Source: Larus michahellis (taxonomy: Eukaryota > Chordata > Aves > Charadriiformes > Laridae). From it: 64,000 bases of DNA. A model generated the notes under the pieces. That model made no database searches. It had not been told where the DNA came from and saw only the letters and a program-made list of their open reading frames with translations. The position numbers and the translations under genes are program-made. Each line of letters begins with the position of its first letter. The first letter of the stretch is position 1. Positions 39,101 through 50,900 of the stretch are shown one piece after another. The DNA lies in the NCBI RefSeq assembly GCF_964199755.1, contig NC_133911.1, positions 3,871,001 to 3,935,000 on the forward strand. Direction: 5' to 3'.

Positions 39101-41100
39101 GCAGCTCGAAGACAGGGTTAATGCACTACGCGTAAGCGTCAGGCAAATTGAAAGACGCGCAGAAAAGCGCGACACAGCTCAACTCTTCCCTAGAGCCGGT
39201 GTGTTTTCTGGAAAGGTTGTGCCGCAAAGCGGTGCCACCCCTCCGGCTACTGGCATCTCCCACGAGGGAGGCTGATCCCTCTCCTCTGCCTTAGCACGGG
39301 GTGCTATACTGCTGCTCTCGTTACTCTTTGATACGGGAATGTAAATATTTATCTATTTTTAACATTTAATTGCTCATTCATACCTCCTGCCTGCCAGAGC
39401 TTTTGCCTCTTTTATCACCTCCCTCCGTGCCTGGATTGCTAAGAAATTAACTAATTTTAACCAGTCCCATTTATCCCGAGACATGGACGCATGAAATAGC
39501 CTGCCATGATTGAAGTGCTGGTAAGATATTCTTCCATTAGTCTGAAGACATACTTGTCTCTCCCTCTCTAATCTTTATACAGAGACCCAGGGGGTGGGAG
39601 CCTTTTATCTTCTTTTGTGTCTAATTATGGAATCTCCCAGTATTAAAGACGAACCTTCATTTCATTGCATCTTTCGACATGTATTATTTAAGCGTGAGTC
39701 CCCTCAGCCTTCATTTGTTTGCGTGGTTTGCATCCTTACATGGCTAATTATTAAAGAGGCGAGGAGAAACAGGGATGCGAGGGGGGTGAGGGTGGGGGAG
39801 GGTGGGTTATTCCCGTTGCCTGATTGCATAAATTTCAGGCCTTTTCACTTGTTTATCATCAGGGGTGGGATTAGCCGCTTGTTGGGACTTGAGCTCTTGG
39901 GAAAGAACAGGCAGGGTGGCTTGGCTCGCAGAGCCGATCAGCCGCCAGGAGGGGATATTTCAGAGGCTGAGTTTGTGCATCTGAACTCAGTTCTACGTTG
40001 TCCTGTGAAAAACAAGTGCCCCAAAGTCATTTCGGGAGGGGAGGTGGGGAGAGCCCCTGGGGAAAGGGGCTTCTAACTCCTCCCGTAAACTAGCAGCATG
40101 AAATTAAACAGCGTGATTCCCTTCCAGAGAGCCCACACAGAGATCGTCTTCGCACCGGGAGCAGCCAGCAAATTGCATTGCTTGAGACGATTTTGAGTTC
40201 GGCTCATTAATTTCTTTGGGACTGGTGTGTTGGCGGTGTCTGCGCGAGAAGCCCCGTCTAATCTCAGCTCTGCTTTCAGCACGCACGGGGATAAACGCGC
40301 GGGCAGGGAGGTGCAGCCTGCTTTGTGTCATTTCCTACCAAAAATAAAAAAAAAAAAACCAACAGAGTTTAGAACACAGAACTTCTTTTTTTTTTTCCCC
40401 TTTTCCACGTAAAGGAAGGTTTAACAGAATAGTCACTGACTGATTTCTCTAGAATCCAGCGTTTAAATCTAGCTGAAATTTTCATTTCAGAAAACGAAAT
40501 GATCTAATCATCTTTCTAAAGACAAGGGTTGCCCTAAAGGTTACCTCTGTATTAAAAAGGTTTTCATGTGAAACGAATGTATTTTTTGCTGCCGGTACAC
40601 AGAGCTGAGTTCAACAACAAATACCTCAGAAAAATAATACTGTCCCTTTTGTCATTGAGAGGGTTGTGGCATTTCAGCCAAATTATCTCTTCCATAAAAA
40701 TGTAACGGTCTATTTGCAGAGCAACTGCTTGTATTTTTGTCTTCGTGTCTTCAACAAAACACTTCAAATGTTAGTGTGAAATGTATTAATTTCACTAGAT
40801 ATTTGTCAGCCAATATCGATAATTTCTGTCTTGAATTATTTTAGAAGCAAAGGGATGGGCTTGTATTGTCACAGGGTTTAAATGAAAATGGTGTAAATTA
40901 CGTGCAATGTGACTGTAATTTTAGGTGAGTGAGTGGCCGGCACTTTGGCAGGTATAAGAAGATACAAATCCCTTGATACTGGCATCAGCTGAGAACCCGC
41001 TCATAGGACTTGGCACAATTAATAGCTGAAAAACAAGGATACGAGATTCACCTCTGTCAGCTGATAAGGATCCAGCCTGTTGTTGGTTACTTCCTCGCAT
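21171..41100 (-). CDS. TTLL10: TTLL10 tubulin glycylase, minus strand
   Basis: Tubulin-tyrosine-ligase-like protein 10. In vertebrates it elongates glycine side chains on tubulin of cilia and flagella; substrates also include NAP1. Exons in transcript order: 41100-41052 (start, tentative), 37860-37695, 36765-36647, 35414-35294, 34645-34560, 34342-34171, 31762-31591, 29818-29678, 28375-28259, 22606-22513, 21571-21171 (stop TAA 21173-21171). All junctions are GT-AG and phases agree; the model has 545 residues. Family marks: [23 protein letters not shown] and ALKWCEIK near the N-terminus, the ATP-grasp lysine in [11 protein letters not shown] (K188), [11 protein letters not shown] (about 250-259), DFLIDENFK (373-381), and [10 protein letters not shown] with metal-binding E386 and N388. 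The catalytic residues look intact. The last about 100 residues are a basic, poorly conserved tail. Compared with human there is a shorter linker before [12 protein letters not shown]. Confidence is high from 37860 leftwards, lower for the start. Confidence 0.9.
21709..21742. repeat. A-rich tract
   Basis: Long A-run interrupted by single G bases, in the last TTLL10 intron. Read on the minus strand it is a T-rich tract about 140 bases before the final acceptor. Confidence 0.8.
23305..24012 (+). mobile_element. CR1 LINE with open ORF2 C-terminus
   Basis: The longest CR1 copy in the window. From about 23307 to 23927 it keeps one uninterrupted frame of 206 codons covering the C-terminal part of the CR1 reverse-transcriptase protein ([48 protein letters not shown]), then the 3' UTR and tail. 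It is 5'-truncated, so it lacks the endonuclease and most of the polymerase. It sits inside the 5.65-kb TTLL10 intron, antisense to the gene. The intact frame suggests a fairly young insertion. Confidence 0.92.
27813..27878. repeat. 20-bp inverted repeat
   Basis: Left arm 27813-27832 and right arm 27859-27878 are reverse complements except for one G:T position, around a 26-base loop. The arms contain the word AAATCAGTGT / ACACTGATTTA plus GCTGGCTG, which I associate with old palindromic MITE-like repeats of reptile and bird genomes. It lies in the large TTLL10 intron. Confidence 0.65.
30761..30796. repeat. 18-bp tandem duplication
   Basis: The unit GTGATAATAGCATATATT is present twice without a spacer, in the TTLL10 intron between the exons at 29678-29818 and 31591-31762. 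No function is apparent. Confidence 0.85.
32670..33146 (-). mobile_element. CR1 LINE 3' fragment
   Basis: Begins on the plus strand with the inverted tail AGAATGATAGAATCACAGAA, then the inverted 3' UTR and ORF2 end, and stops near the phrase GACCTGCTCCAACAGGTCCA. It is same-sense with TTLL10, in the intron between the exons at 31591-31762 and 34171-34342. Confidence 0.9.
33613..33652. repeat. two adjoining short hairpins
   Basis: AAGAACCA/TGGTTCTT (33613-33620 and 33624-33631, 3-base loop) is followed at once by TTTTATTC/GAATAAAA (33630-33637 and 33645-33652, 7-base loop). Both stems are perfect 8-mers. They lie in a TTLL10 intron. Confidence 0.55.
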
Positions 41101-41156
41101 CGTGGATTCGATGTTCTTTTTCCTCCTGGTTGGCACAAAGGCCGTCGCAGCCGAGC
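41052..41156 (-). CDS. TTLL10: candidate start exon of TTLL10
   Basis: On the minus strand a good acceptor (CTCCCTTTGCAG) ends at 41157 and a donor AGAG|GTGAAT begins at 41051. The exon leaves phase 1, exactly what the next exon (high end 37860) needs, and the join reads ...[14 protein letters not shown]. An in-frame ATG at 41100-41098 with A at -3 would start the protein; upstream codons in the exon are also open, so translation could begin further upstream. The hydrophilic, low-complexity sequence fits the poorly conserved N-terminus of TTLL10. There is no homology proof, because human TTLL10 has a longer, unrelated-looking N-terminus. Confidence 0.42.
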
Positions 41157-41853
41157 CTGCAAAGGGAGAGACCATCGTCAGCCACTTTGCCCGAGTCAGG
41201 AATGCTCTGGGACAGTCTGCGAGACGTAGTTTTCTCTTTGTCATCATTTCCTCTGTTGATTGTAGATGCCATTTTCCACCGTTTTCTGCAGTTCTTTCAT
41301 TTCTTCAGAATCTTTGTTTTGACTTAGTTGTTTAGCTGGAAATACACAGGCTCTACTTTCCCTCTGTAGCTTCTTCTCGGTGGTCTCTAGTGATAAGCTC
41401 TTGGGGACTGTGTTGGGATCCACGTGCTTTTGTATCTAATCTTGGTGGTCCTTCTGCTTCCTTCCCATCGATAACACTCAGTGCAGCTCTTGGGTTGCCT
41501 TGTAAGTAAATTCAGGTGCTTTTCCGAAGTCTGCTGCTCGTGGTGGCGCAGTGTCCAAGAGTTGTTCTCAGATATAGCTGGCATTCTTTGTCTATGGCAT
41601 CTTCAGGCTCCAGTTGTTCAGCCTCGGGATAAAAGACAGGCTTCTTTTCAGGAAGCCGGGAAGCCGAGACTCTTTTTTTTGTCTTTGCAATGGATATGAA
41701 AACAACAAATGAGATATTTTATCTGGAGACAAAAACCATAACGCCGGATAGTTGTTGGACATAGGCAGAATGTTTTCAGCAAGTTTCATGCTTGGAATAA
41801 TCAGTTGTGAAAAAAGGATTTGTTCTGAGTCAAGGCTGCAACTGTTTTGCAGG

Positions 41854-41915
41854 AAGTTTGTGCCCGTTACCTCTTGGTGCCCAGTGACAGGGCGGGAGGT
41901 AACGGGCACAAACTT
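41854..41915. repeat. 20-bp perfect inverted repeat at a CR1 5' edge
   Basis: Left arm 41854-41873 and right arm 41896-41915 are exact reverse complements, separated by 22 bases. The right arm is normal CR1 body (GGTAACGGGCACAAACT); the left arm is an inverted copy of it just outside the element. Confidence 0.85.
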
Positions 41916-42148
41916 GACCATGGGAAGTTCCATCTCAACATGAGGAGGAACTTCTTTACCCCGAGGCTGGCAGAGCCCTGGCACAGGCTGCCCAGAGAGG
42001 TGGGGGAGTCTCCGTCTCTGGAGACATTCCAACCCCGCCTGGACGCGTTCCTGTGCCACCTGCTGTGGGTGACCCTGCTCTGGCAGGGGGTGGGACTGGG
42101 TGATCTCCAGAGGTCCCTTCCAACCCCCACCGTTCTGGGATTCTGTGA
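41885..42148 (+). mobile_element. CR1 LINE 3' fragment
   Basis: Plus-orientation, 5'-truncated copy encoding MRRNFFTPRLAEPWHRLPRE, ending in GGGATTCTGTGAAG. It is of the same subfamily as 12767-12980 and 51190-51460. It lies just upstream of the candidate TTLL10 start exon, in the opposite orientation to that gene. Confidence 0.9.
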
Positions 42149-44476
42149 AGGATGCTTACCTTAGAAAGCACAGGACAACTGAAACATCAGCTAGAATTAG
42201 AGAGGGAAATAGATATTTGCTGCTTTTATTTACAAGCAAAAGTAACAAATAGTCTAAGAACACCACGTAAGTGGAGCACGCATACTGTGTAGTTCAAAGT
42301 CCGTAAGCAGGACAAATGCGAAAGTGCTAGTTACTGTAAATATTCTTATGTAGGAAGATATAATGCAACAAGCTGAATTATAATATTGAGCTACTGACTC
42401 TACAGTTAGATAAATTTAGAGGATATTTCCCATTGAAGACTGTCCTCCCCGGGTGATTTGTTGGCGTGGGTCGGCAGGGAAGGCAGACACGTGTGTCAGT
42501 GTCTGGGTGGAGGCAACGTGAGGACTGGGGACCAGGAGTCCTCAGGGGTGGTTGACGTTCAGGTGGGTTTGCATTTGCTACTCCTGCTGCATTCTCCCGC
42601 ACTCGGAATGCACCGCTCAGGAAAGGAGTGAGGCTCAAGCATGGAACTGAAAAACACATTGAAAAATCCTCATCACGCTGAGGAGATACTTAAGTTTGTG
42701 TTCCTCTTCCAGTTGTCCCTGCTGTGAACATCAAAAGCAGAAATCTTCCTCTCAGGCAAAAGCAGCTCTTCCATTCTGCGGGCGTTCTGCTGTTTGCTTG
42801 TTTCTTATCCCAGCCTCTTCCTGTAGCTTCATTTTAGGATAAATGCTTCTCAGAGGTTTCTCTTCCCATATTATTGAGCACTTACACGTCACTGTCCCCT
42901 GAGGCTGAAGGACTCGAGCTGAGCCGGCAACTGCTTGTGAGGAATTAGCGCACACGGTGGCCTCGCAGCCTGTGTGTGCCTTTGCATCCCCATACCAAGC
43001 CCTGCGGACGCTGTTTTACGCACTCTCCTGGCAAAGTAAAAGGATTTTAAAACAGCAGAAAGAGAAGCCTGCAGTAAGTGAGAAGCCTCCTCCTTACGCC
43101 TGTCTGTTTAGTGACGTGTGTCTGTGTAACACCTTCTTACTAACAGGTACAAGACAGACACCGATCGCTGGCGGTAATAATGATGGTGCTGCCGTACCCA
43201 GAATGTATGTAAAGCCTTTTATAGCAAAGAATAACATTTTAGGCGTCATCTTGTTTGTCTGGAGCGGTAGTTGTTCTGCAACAACTCAACAACACAGTGC
43301 AGTGTTTTTACCAAAGCGTATCTGGTGGCCGCAGGTTGCCCGGTTTTGGTGATCTGATGAGATCTCAGGGGATTTGCCAGGCCATGTCTGGGGAAAGGGC
43401 CTGCGACGTTCGCTCCAGATATCATAATATAGCTGCAAATAGCTGGTTAGCTTATAAGTCGTGACTGCTGGCATTAGATGACACAAAATCACTTCAGCAT
43501 TTTACTGAAAAAAAATCACTCTGTACCATATCTCCTCAGAGATGAGAGGCACTCTGTACAAGCACGACTTCTTGCCTTTTAGCCCCTTCTTTCGGGGGCT
43601 AAAACCGTACCTTAAGCTAAAAAAAAAAGAAATGGAAATTCTAACCTTCGCTCGGCGGTTTTTCTAAATACTTCGGCAGAGCTTTGACTGCTCCCTGCCC
43701 TGCCTGCGGTTTGGAGAACTTGCACTTGACTTCTAGTCGGGCCGTGAACAGCTTCTAAAGAAACCCGGCATCCCGCGCTGGAGCTGGTTTCACTCTGGGA
43801 GAGCACAGGCTGCCTTATTCCATCGGCTGAAGCACGGTGGATTCGCACAGGCAAGCGGAGGCTCAGAAACCCGGGCTCTTTCTGCTTTATAGATACCGAG
43901 ATCGCGTTGTGTCTGTCCGGGAGGCTCGGAAAGGCTTCAGCGCTATAAACACGGGCTGATCCCCTGGCAACTGCTGCCTGGCTACTGTTGGTAATCACGC
44001 AAGGGCTTCTGGTGTGAAAAATGCGACGGGATTTCCACAAACGTGTGTGCTTTCAGATAAAGCCACCCAACGGCAGTGTTAGAGGAGGGCTGCTGAGCAG
44101 AGCGGCCCGCGGGGATCCGAGTCGGCTTGCGTAACAGAAAAACGGGAAAACCAGTTCGGTTCTCCGAGCGTCTGCTGGCTGACACAGTTTTGCTCCCTCT
44201 CCTGCGCCTTTCCTCAAGTCTTCTCAAGGTCACCTCTGCTGCAGACACCCTTCCCACTCGCCCCGAGGAGCAAACCACAGAGTCCGGTTTCATTCTCTCC
44301 GAGGCACAATCACCAATAGGCCAACAGGTTAAAGACATGAAAATATAGATTTTTGTCTATAATGTAGTTTTCCTTTCTGAGGCAGAGTTTGCATAGCTCA
44401 GTACTTTGTTGGCCTTGGTTAATGCCGAGTCCGGGAGTCGGCCCGGTGCAGGGTGCACTGTTAAATTTGCCAGATT
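42149..44476. other. presumed TTLL10 upstream intron or flank
   Basis: No exon could be supported. CpG content rises from about 43650 to 44330, where both strands are open over several hundred bases. The translations have no recognised motif. Confidence 0.4.
43577..43604. repeat. perfect 10-bp hairpin
   Basis: TTTTAGCCCC at 43577-43586 and GGGGCTAAAA at 43595-43604 with an 8-base loop. It is followed by an A-run on the plus strand. It does not match the histone stem-loop or a tRNA. Confidence 0.6.
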
Positions 44477-44600
44477 AATCATAGAATCACAGAATGGTTT
44501 AGGTTTGAAGGGACCTTAACGATCATCCTGTCCCACCTACCTCCCACCAGACCGGGTTGCTCAAAGCCCCATCCAACCTGGGGATGGGGCATCTACGATC
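44477..44600 (-). mobile_element. short CR1 LINE fragment with internal deletion
   Basis: Inverted tail TAGAATCACAGAATGG followed by about 100 bases of 3' UTR. Compared with the copy at 32670, a piece is missing around the phrase CCAACCTGGGGATGGGGCA. Confidence 0.82.
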
Positions 44601-47476
44601 AAACCGTGAAAACTGGTAACAGGGCAAAATTAGCGTCCTAAATCCTCCTAAGTCCTTCTGTTTCATTACTGAACAGCGGCGATTCCTCCTGCGGTGTTCT
44701 GAAGGGCAACTCGGAGGCCGAAGGCAGCTGCTGCAGCAGCCCTCGGGAGCCCACCAAAGCTGCTCGGTGCCAAGGTGAGGTCTGCCCCGGCAAATACATC
44801 TGTTCAACAGAAGTGGATCTCTAGAGAGAGGGAGGACGCCTTTTCCGTAACGTGTGTGCTGCGGACACCGGGTCTCCAGAGCCCCCCATTTCTGGTGGGG
44901 CAGGGTGTGTGCCTTCCCTAGCTCAGCTCCGTCGCGACAGAATCCAGTCTGCGAGCTCAGAGGGCACCCAAGAGCTGAGCCGGGGCACCCCGAGGAGCAG
45001 CGATCGGGGCGGTTCTGTGGAAATTGCCTGCCAGATGTGAGCAAAAGCACACCTGCAAACTCACCCCTAGCCACCGAAGAAGGCAGCGGTGACGCTGTCA
45101 GCTCACACTGATACAAAATGACACTGATTTAGGGAAAAAGCATAAAGTCAAACATATTTTTAAAAGGGGGAATAAGGTCATGATAGTGTGAGATAACTGC
45201 CAAATACGGCGATTTCTCTTAGCAGACTGCCTGTAACTGGTTATCGAATCCCTTGAATAGTTGTATTGTGTCACTAAGCTGCAGCTACTCGTGAGCTGAG
45301 TCTACAACAACCCAGGGATTAATTGTGGGAAGGGAAGGGGAACTAGCTATAATAAAGGATTTTGACACTTAGGAAGCCCCAGTCAAAAATCTAAAGATAG
45401 AAAGGCTTATTTATGCAGGCCTAAATTCCTCTCTCTATGTATTTTCTGTCCTTCAGCTGCAGGAGCAAAAAAATAAAGGTGATTTTTTTTTTTTTTTTTG
45501 TGAGCTCAGCTGGATATGCACAGGGAGTAGGTCGTTTCCAGGGTTCACATCAGAAGATAAAGCTTGGAAAAGTCGGCATTTACTGCCAGGCTTTGACGCT
45601 TCCAACTGCAGGTAAAACAGTCAAATTGTTGGCCTACCCAGAAAACTTTGGCCACATCTGCCAGCAGCGCCTGAGATGCTGAAATCTGCTCCCTGAGGAG
45701 AGAGATCCCCTGCCAGGGGCATCGCAATTAAAACTACAAGGGCGGAAGAATGAAAACCCTGCAGCAAACCTGTGTTTTCTTGCGTGATAACTCCCCACCC
45801 CAACCAAAAGGCGTGAGAAAAGTTGATGGAAGGCGGAATTTGGCTTCGCTTCAATCTCTCTCTGGGTTGGCCCTTGCGTCCTCCCAAGGTGGTCGTGCCA
45901 AGGCCGTGTGAATACCCTGGCACTCCTCCCCGGCGGTCACGGCGACCTTCAGGAACGTTCTCCGTATTTTCCTGTCGGTGCACAATGGCTCTGATTAGCT
46001 CCAGTGCTCACGCAGCACCGGTCGGGATCCTGTCCTTGCCTTACCTTCAACCTTCCTGGATTACCTCTCCCGGCCAACCCGCCCAACCTACTCTCTCTGG
46101 TCATACTGGGAACAGCCTGGGGTGGGAGGACACGGCGGTGTCGCAACCTACTGGCACTGCAAATACCTTCAGCAAACGTTACACCCTCTAGGAAATATTG
46201 CCTAATTGTTGGAGAAGGGGAGAGGCTGACAGCTGCAGAGCTAAAGGAGGCGTTTCATTCACCGGAGACGACGAAATGTGCGGCTTTTCAGTATTCCTCT
46301 GCATCCAGGGAAATGAGACATTCCTCAGAGAATTCCCAGAGAAGACTGAACTAGGTATTCGCCCTGTGTTTTGAGCTCTATTTTATCTGGACACCTATTT
46401 TCCTGACCTTTTCTGTTTGAATCCCCAATGCTAAGCGCGTCGGTCAAAGAGCGCTGAAGGTTTTCCCTTGGCGGCGAGGGGGAAGGAGCGTTCGTCACCT
46501 CCCCGTCGTCCACCCAGCCCCACGAAACCCGCACCAATGCAGGAGGCCTCTAAAAACCAAGTGTTGTAGAACTTGACCAAAAGGTTTAAAAGTCCTTAGA
46601 GTAAGAAATGCCAAAGACGTTTGTGTGTAATCCTTATTCTCTTGGGAAACCAGGCTCAAAAAATAACATGCAATAGAAAAGAACGCGTACTGCCAACACA
46701 GGTACGGCCAGAGACGGCGCGTGTTTAATTCAAGGTAGTTCTGCCAAAGAGTTTCTGTGACTTAATTATCTCTACAAGCAACATTCGCGTCGTCTCTGTT
46801 GGGAATCAGACAGTGCTGCATTTGGTCTGTTGTTTAAGTGTACAAAGTCGGAATGTTTTGATGTGAAAGGCCCATTTGCGTTCCCTATTTCTGAAAGTCT
46901 CATGGGATCCATGCACAATACGAGTCTAACAAACGATAAATATATCAGGATTTATATAAGGAATGTATTTCGGCTATAGAAGATGCAATAATAAATTTAT
47001 AATTCTTTTTTCAAGGTTCACGAGAAATCCAAGCTACAAAAGCGAGGAGCGCTGTATGAAACAACAACTAGTAAAAGCTCAAATATTAATTCTTTTTTTA
47101 AATAAAATAAATGTTCTACATCGTTACTTATGGAGAACCTTGAAGCAAACGACTGAGCCTTGCTATTCCAGGAAAAGAACGGAATCGAGCGCTCCCGTCG
47201 CACGCCAACAGTGCTGCCGGTAGAAGAGACAGCAGCTCTCCCAGGGCCTGAATTTTTCTCAGGTTTTGTAACCACCTGACGGCTTGATGTCACACAGCGT
47301 ACTGCGCAAGGAAGCAAGCTGCGTAAACACCTGCTAATATTTTCTTGCTGAAGAAAACAATCTTCGCTTTACTGCAGGTATGTGATGCTTCTTGATGCGT
47401 CTCTCTATAAATAGATGCGCTTTGAGGACAGAAAACACAGTTTCAGTGGCTCATGAGAGATGCTTTAGTGGGTCTT
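44601..47476. other. no gene supported
   Basis: Mixed sequence with a T-run at 45483-45499. Open frames at 44523-45116 and 45821-46191 have no splice context and no recognised domain. Confidence 0.4.
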
Positions 47477-47990
47477 AGAATCATGGAATCATAGAATGTG
47501 TTGGGTGGGAAGGGACCTCTAAAGGCCATCTCGTCCCACCCCCCTGCAGTGAGCAGGGACATCTGTAACTGGATCAGGTCGCTCAGAGCCTCATCCAGCC
47601 TGGCCTTGGATGTCTCCAGGGATGGGGCCTCCCCCACCTCTCTGGGCAACCTGGGCCAGTGTCTCACCACCCTCAGTGGAAAGAACTTCTTCCTGATGTC
47701 TCATCTAAACCTGCCCTGCTCCAGTTTAAACCATTGGCCTCGTCCTATGGCTACCTGCCCTTGCAAACAGCCCCTCCCCGGCTTTCTTGTAGCCCCCTTC
47801 AGGGACTGGAAGGGGCTCTGAGGTCTCCCCGGAGCCTTCTCTTCTCCAGGCTGAACCCCCCCAGCTCTCTCAGCCTGTCCTCACAGCAGAGGGGCTCCAG
47901 CCCTTGGATCATCCCCGTGGCCTCCTCTGGCCCCGCTCCAACAGGTCCATGCCCTTCTTGTGCTGCGGGCTTCGGAGCTGGACACAGTAA
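47477..47990 (-). mobile_element. CR1 LINE 3' fragment
   Basis: Begins with AGAATCATGGAATCATAGAA (inverted tail). It extends through the inverted 3' UTR and ORF2 C-terminus to about the phrase GGAGCTGGACACAGTA. It is similar in length and layout to the copy at 32670-33146. Confidence 0.9.
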
Positions 47991-50900
47991 AGTCTTGATG
48001 CTGCTCATCCCGGTGTTGGGGTGGGCAGCGCTATTCCAGCCAAAACCGGCGCTCGGGGCTGGGATCGGCGCGGCCGGGGCTGGGTACCAGCTGCAGCCAT
48101 GAGGTTTCACCCCGTGCTGGCGGTGGGAGTGCAGCCCTGTCTACGCAATCGCCTTCATTCAAGGATATTTTAGGGGTGACTCGTGCCGGTGGTGCGTGTG
48201 CTCCCAGTGGCCTTTTCCGTAGCAAACGGGAGGGTGAGCACAGCACGTCTCTCAGGGAGCAATGTCTTAATCACATTTGGAGGCTGTTCCCCCACACACA
48301 CACACAAACGGGGTCATTCCCAAACTGCCTCTGGAGCTGGGACGAGGTCAATTCCAATGCTTTTTCCAGGGTTTGCAATTCCAGGGTATTTTTCCTAGCT
48401 TGGCATTGGCATTTTCCAACAGTAGTAGTGTTTTTTACGGAGAGCGCTTCTAGAGGGAGGGAGGGAGAAACCGGCCGTGAGGAGGCAGATCGGAAGGACC
48501 GTGCACCGTCACGTACACGTGTTTTTTGCTGCTGTAGGGGCCAGGAAGGATCATCTCCCCTTGGCTCTGCAAGAAAGCCACAGAGAGCGACGGGGAGACT
48601 CACCTGTGCGATGGAAAAAAAACCCCCCGACATTTACATGTTGCGGACTTTAACGGTAATGGATAATTATAAATTGCTTTGATAGGTGTATTAAACAATG
48701 CGTGCTTGGGCTCCCCGGTGGTGAGTTGTGGTTCCCACACAGAGTACGGGTGGTGTGGGGGGTTTATGTCGGTACCAGAGGGAAAGCGGTAGGAACACGG
48801 GGGCAGGCACCACCTTTCCCAAGGCGTTTATCAGCCCAGCCCTGGCTCACTGCACAGCAGGCATGCGGCCCGCAGACACGTGGAAATTAATGATTAAGCC
48901 CCAAATTTGGAAGCGAAGCCGTGGCGTTAGGAGAAGACAAGCCCAACGCGCCCCTCCAGCAGCAGGTGAATCCTCCGCGCGGCGATTTCGTCAAGCCAGT
49001 TCCTCCTGAAACAGGCCCATTTGTCGGTGTCGCTGAGCACCTACAGTCCTGCTTGAGATCAGCAGAAAGGCGGGAGCACGTCACTCCGTGAGAGGAGAGG
49101 CTCCGTCAATCGTGGAAAAAGGAATTTGGCCTGAAGTCCCGTGAAGGCTGTGGAAAACTTCCAAGGGTTTCATCTGGCTTTGTATCAGTATTTTGAGGGA
49201 ACTGGGAGTGTTTCCTAGAAAATGCGCACCCTTTCTCTCCCTTTTCACGTGGCTTTGGTGCCCAAACCACGACATTTGGGTTTGCTGCTTTGTTTTTGTG
49301 CTGAACCCCTTTCTGGTGTTGCGTTCTCCTGCCTTGTTTGGATTTGGAGCTGCAGCTGAAGGAGCGGCGAGTCCCCGGAGTGACGTTACATCCCAGCTTC
49401 AGCAACATCCAACCCACCGTCCGAGGCGTGGCGGCGGGAAAAAGAAAGGTGAGCGAGGAGTAAAGCAAACAGCCGTGGCACGTGGTCCTTCCCGCGGCTC
49501 GGGTTTCCCGCTGCCCAGTCCCAGACCCAGCAGCTCTTCGTGCGGGAGGCAGCCGCCCCGCCGGAGGGTCTCCCGCTGGATCCACGGGTGCTCCTCTCGC
49601 CGTGTGTATGTCCTCCTGGCCCACCGTCTTTAATATATAAAATAATATATATATTACAGTGTATTAACATATACAAATATATATATTTAATATATTAAAA
49701 AGAAGCCGTGTGAGGCACAAGGCCCAAGTTCTGATTTTACAGGAGAACCACTCGCCTTGGCTCCCGTTCCGTACCTGCAGAGCCGACTTCCAGAACTCGC
49801 AGGAAATTCGAGAGGGACGTGAGCAGGAGCAGCAGTTGTGAGTGAAAAACGGTTGTGTTTTGGTTGGTTGGGTTTTTTTTTAAAGACAAACTACTGCCAA
49901 GGAGTTGCTCTTGCCTGTTGCTGCAGCAAAGGGTGACCGTATCATTCAAAGCCCCCCCATTTGCCTTTTCTTGCTCTGGTCACTCCATGTGTGCGGTCAG
50001 ACTCCGGGTGAGGCTGGAATTCCATCTCATTGGGGCATGAAGCCATGGTAAAGCAGCCGCCCGGGCTGATTCACAAGCGGAGCGGTGCAGGTTCTCACAT
50101 CATTTGTGGCATTTTCAAAGGTCGTGGGGCGCTGAGCACCCAAAGCCCGTTGAATTCCAGTTTGATTTGGGCACTTTGCTGCCTTGGCTTTTTCCAAACC
50201 GCCAGCTGTAAATTCCCAGGGCCTGTCTGCACCCTCTGCATCCCCGTGGAGCTGGAATAACCGCAGTGACCTTATTGACCTGCCCAAACACAGCCGCGCC
50301 GTCGGCAGCAGAGCCAGCCGCGAGCCGGTCTGTAGGGGCTGAGGCTGTCACAGACCCAAAGCCATCCCCGTCCATGCCCAGCTCTGTACCTCTGCCTCCC
50401 TAGATGGGGTTCAGTCTTCTTTTATTTACCGTGGTATTTTCTTCGGGCGTTTTATTTCATATACAACTTCGGGAGAGTCTCAGCAGCTTTCTAAGTACAA
50501 ACCATTGCTTGGCAGGACTTTGCCTGAGACTTAAACAAATTCCCCGTGGCCGTACCCGTCAGGCTCACTCGGCATGTGTGTCCTCTTTCAGAAATGCCTT
50601 TGGTTCATCTCAGAACCCGCAGCTGCTCAAGCCTGGACCCGTCTCTCGGATGCCTGCGGGACTCTGAAGTGCTGCCAGCAAACCGAGAAGTCGGGACGCT
50701 CCGCCCATGGCCCCGCGGTCTCCCTCCTTGGGAAGGTGAGAGGGATGCCCAGATGCCCTCAGAAATGAATTTCTGATGAAATTCCAGTAGTCTGAGGGCA
50801 AACTGTGGCTGTCGTTTCAGTATTTTGGCAGTCGGATTGCTATGGGATACGCATCGCTCCGGTTACTTCTCTCCATTCAAACCCTGACGGGGCCCCATCC

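Noticed and set aside
41847-42164. Open frames of about 105 codons with WHRLPREVGESPSLETFQ, also at 51112-51453 and 12737-12970
   Set aside because: All are CR1 ORF2 fragments of one subfamily.
43612-44338. Two overlapping minus-strand frames of 118-142 codons
   Set aside because: CpG-rich DNA, no conserved motif, no matching splice phase with TTLL10 exons.
49106-49633. Open frames of 146-172 codons on both strands
   Set aside because: Mutually overlapping on opposite strands in GC-rich sequence with no domain.
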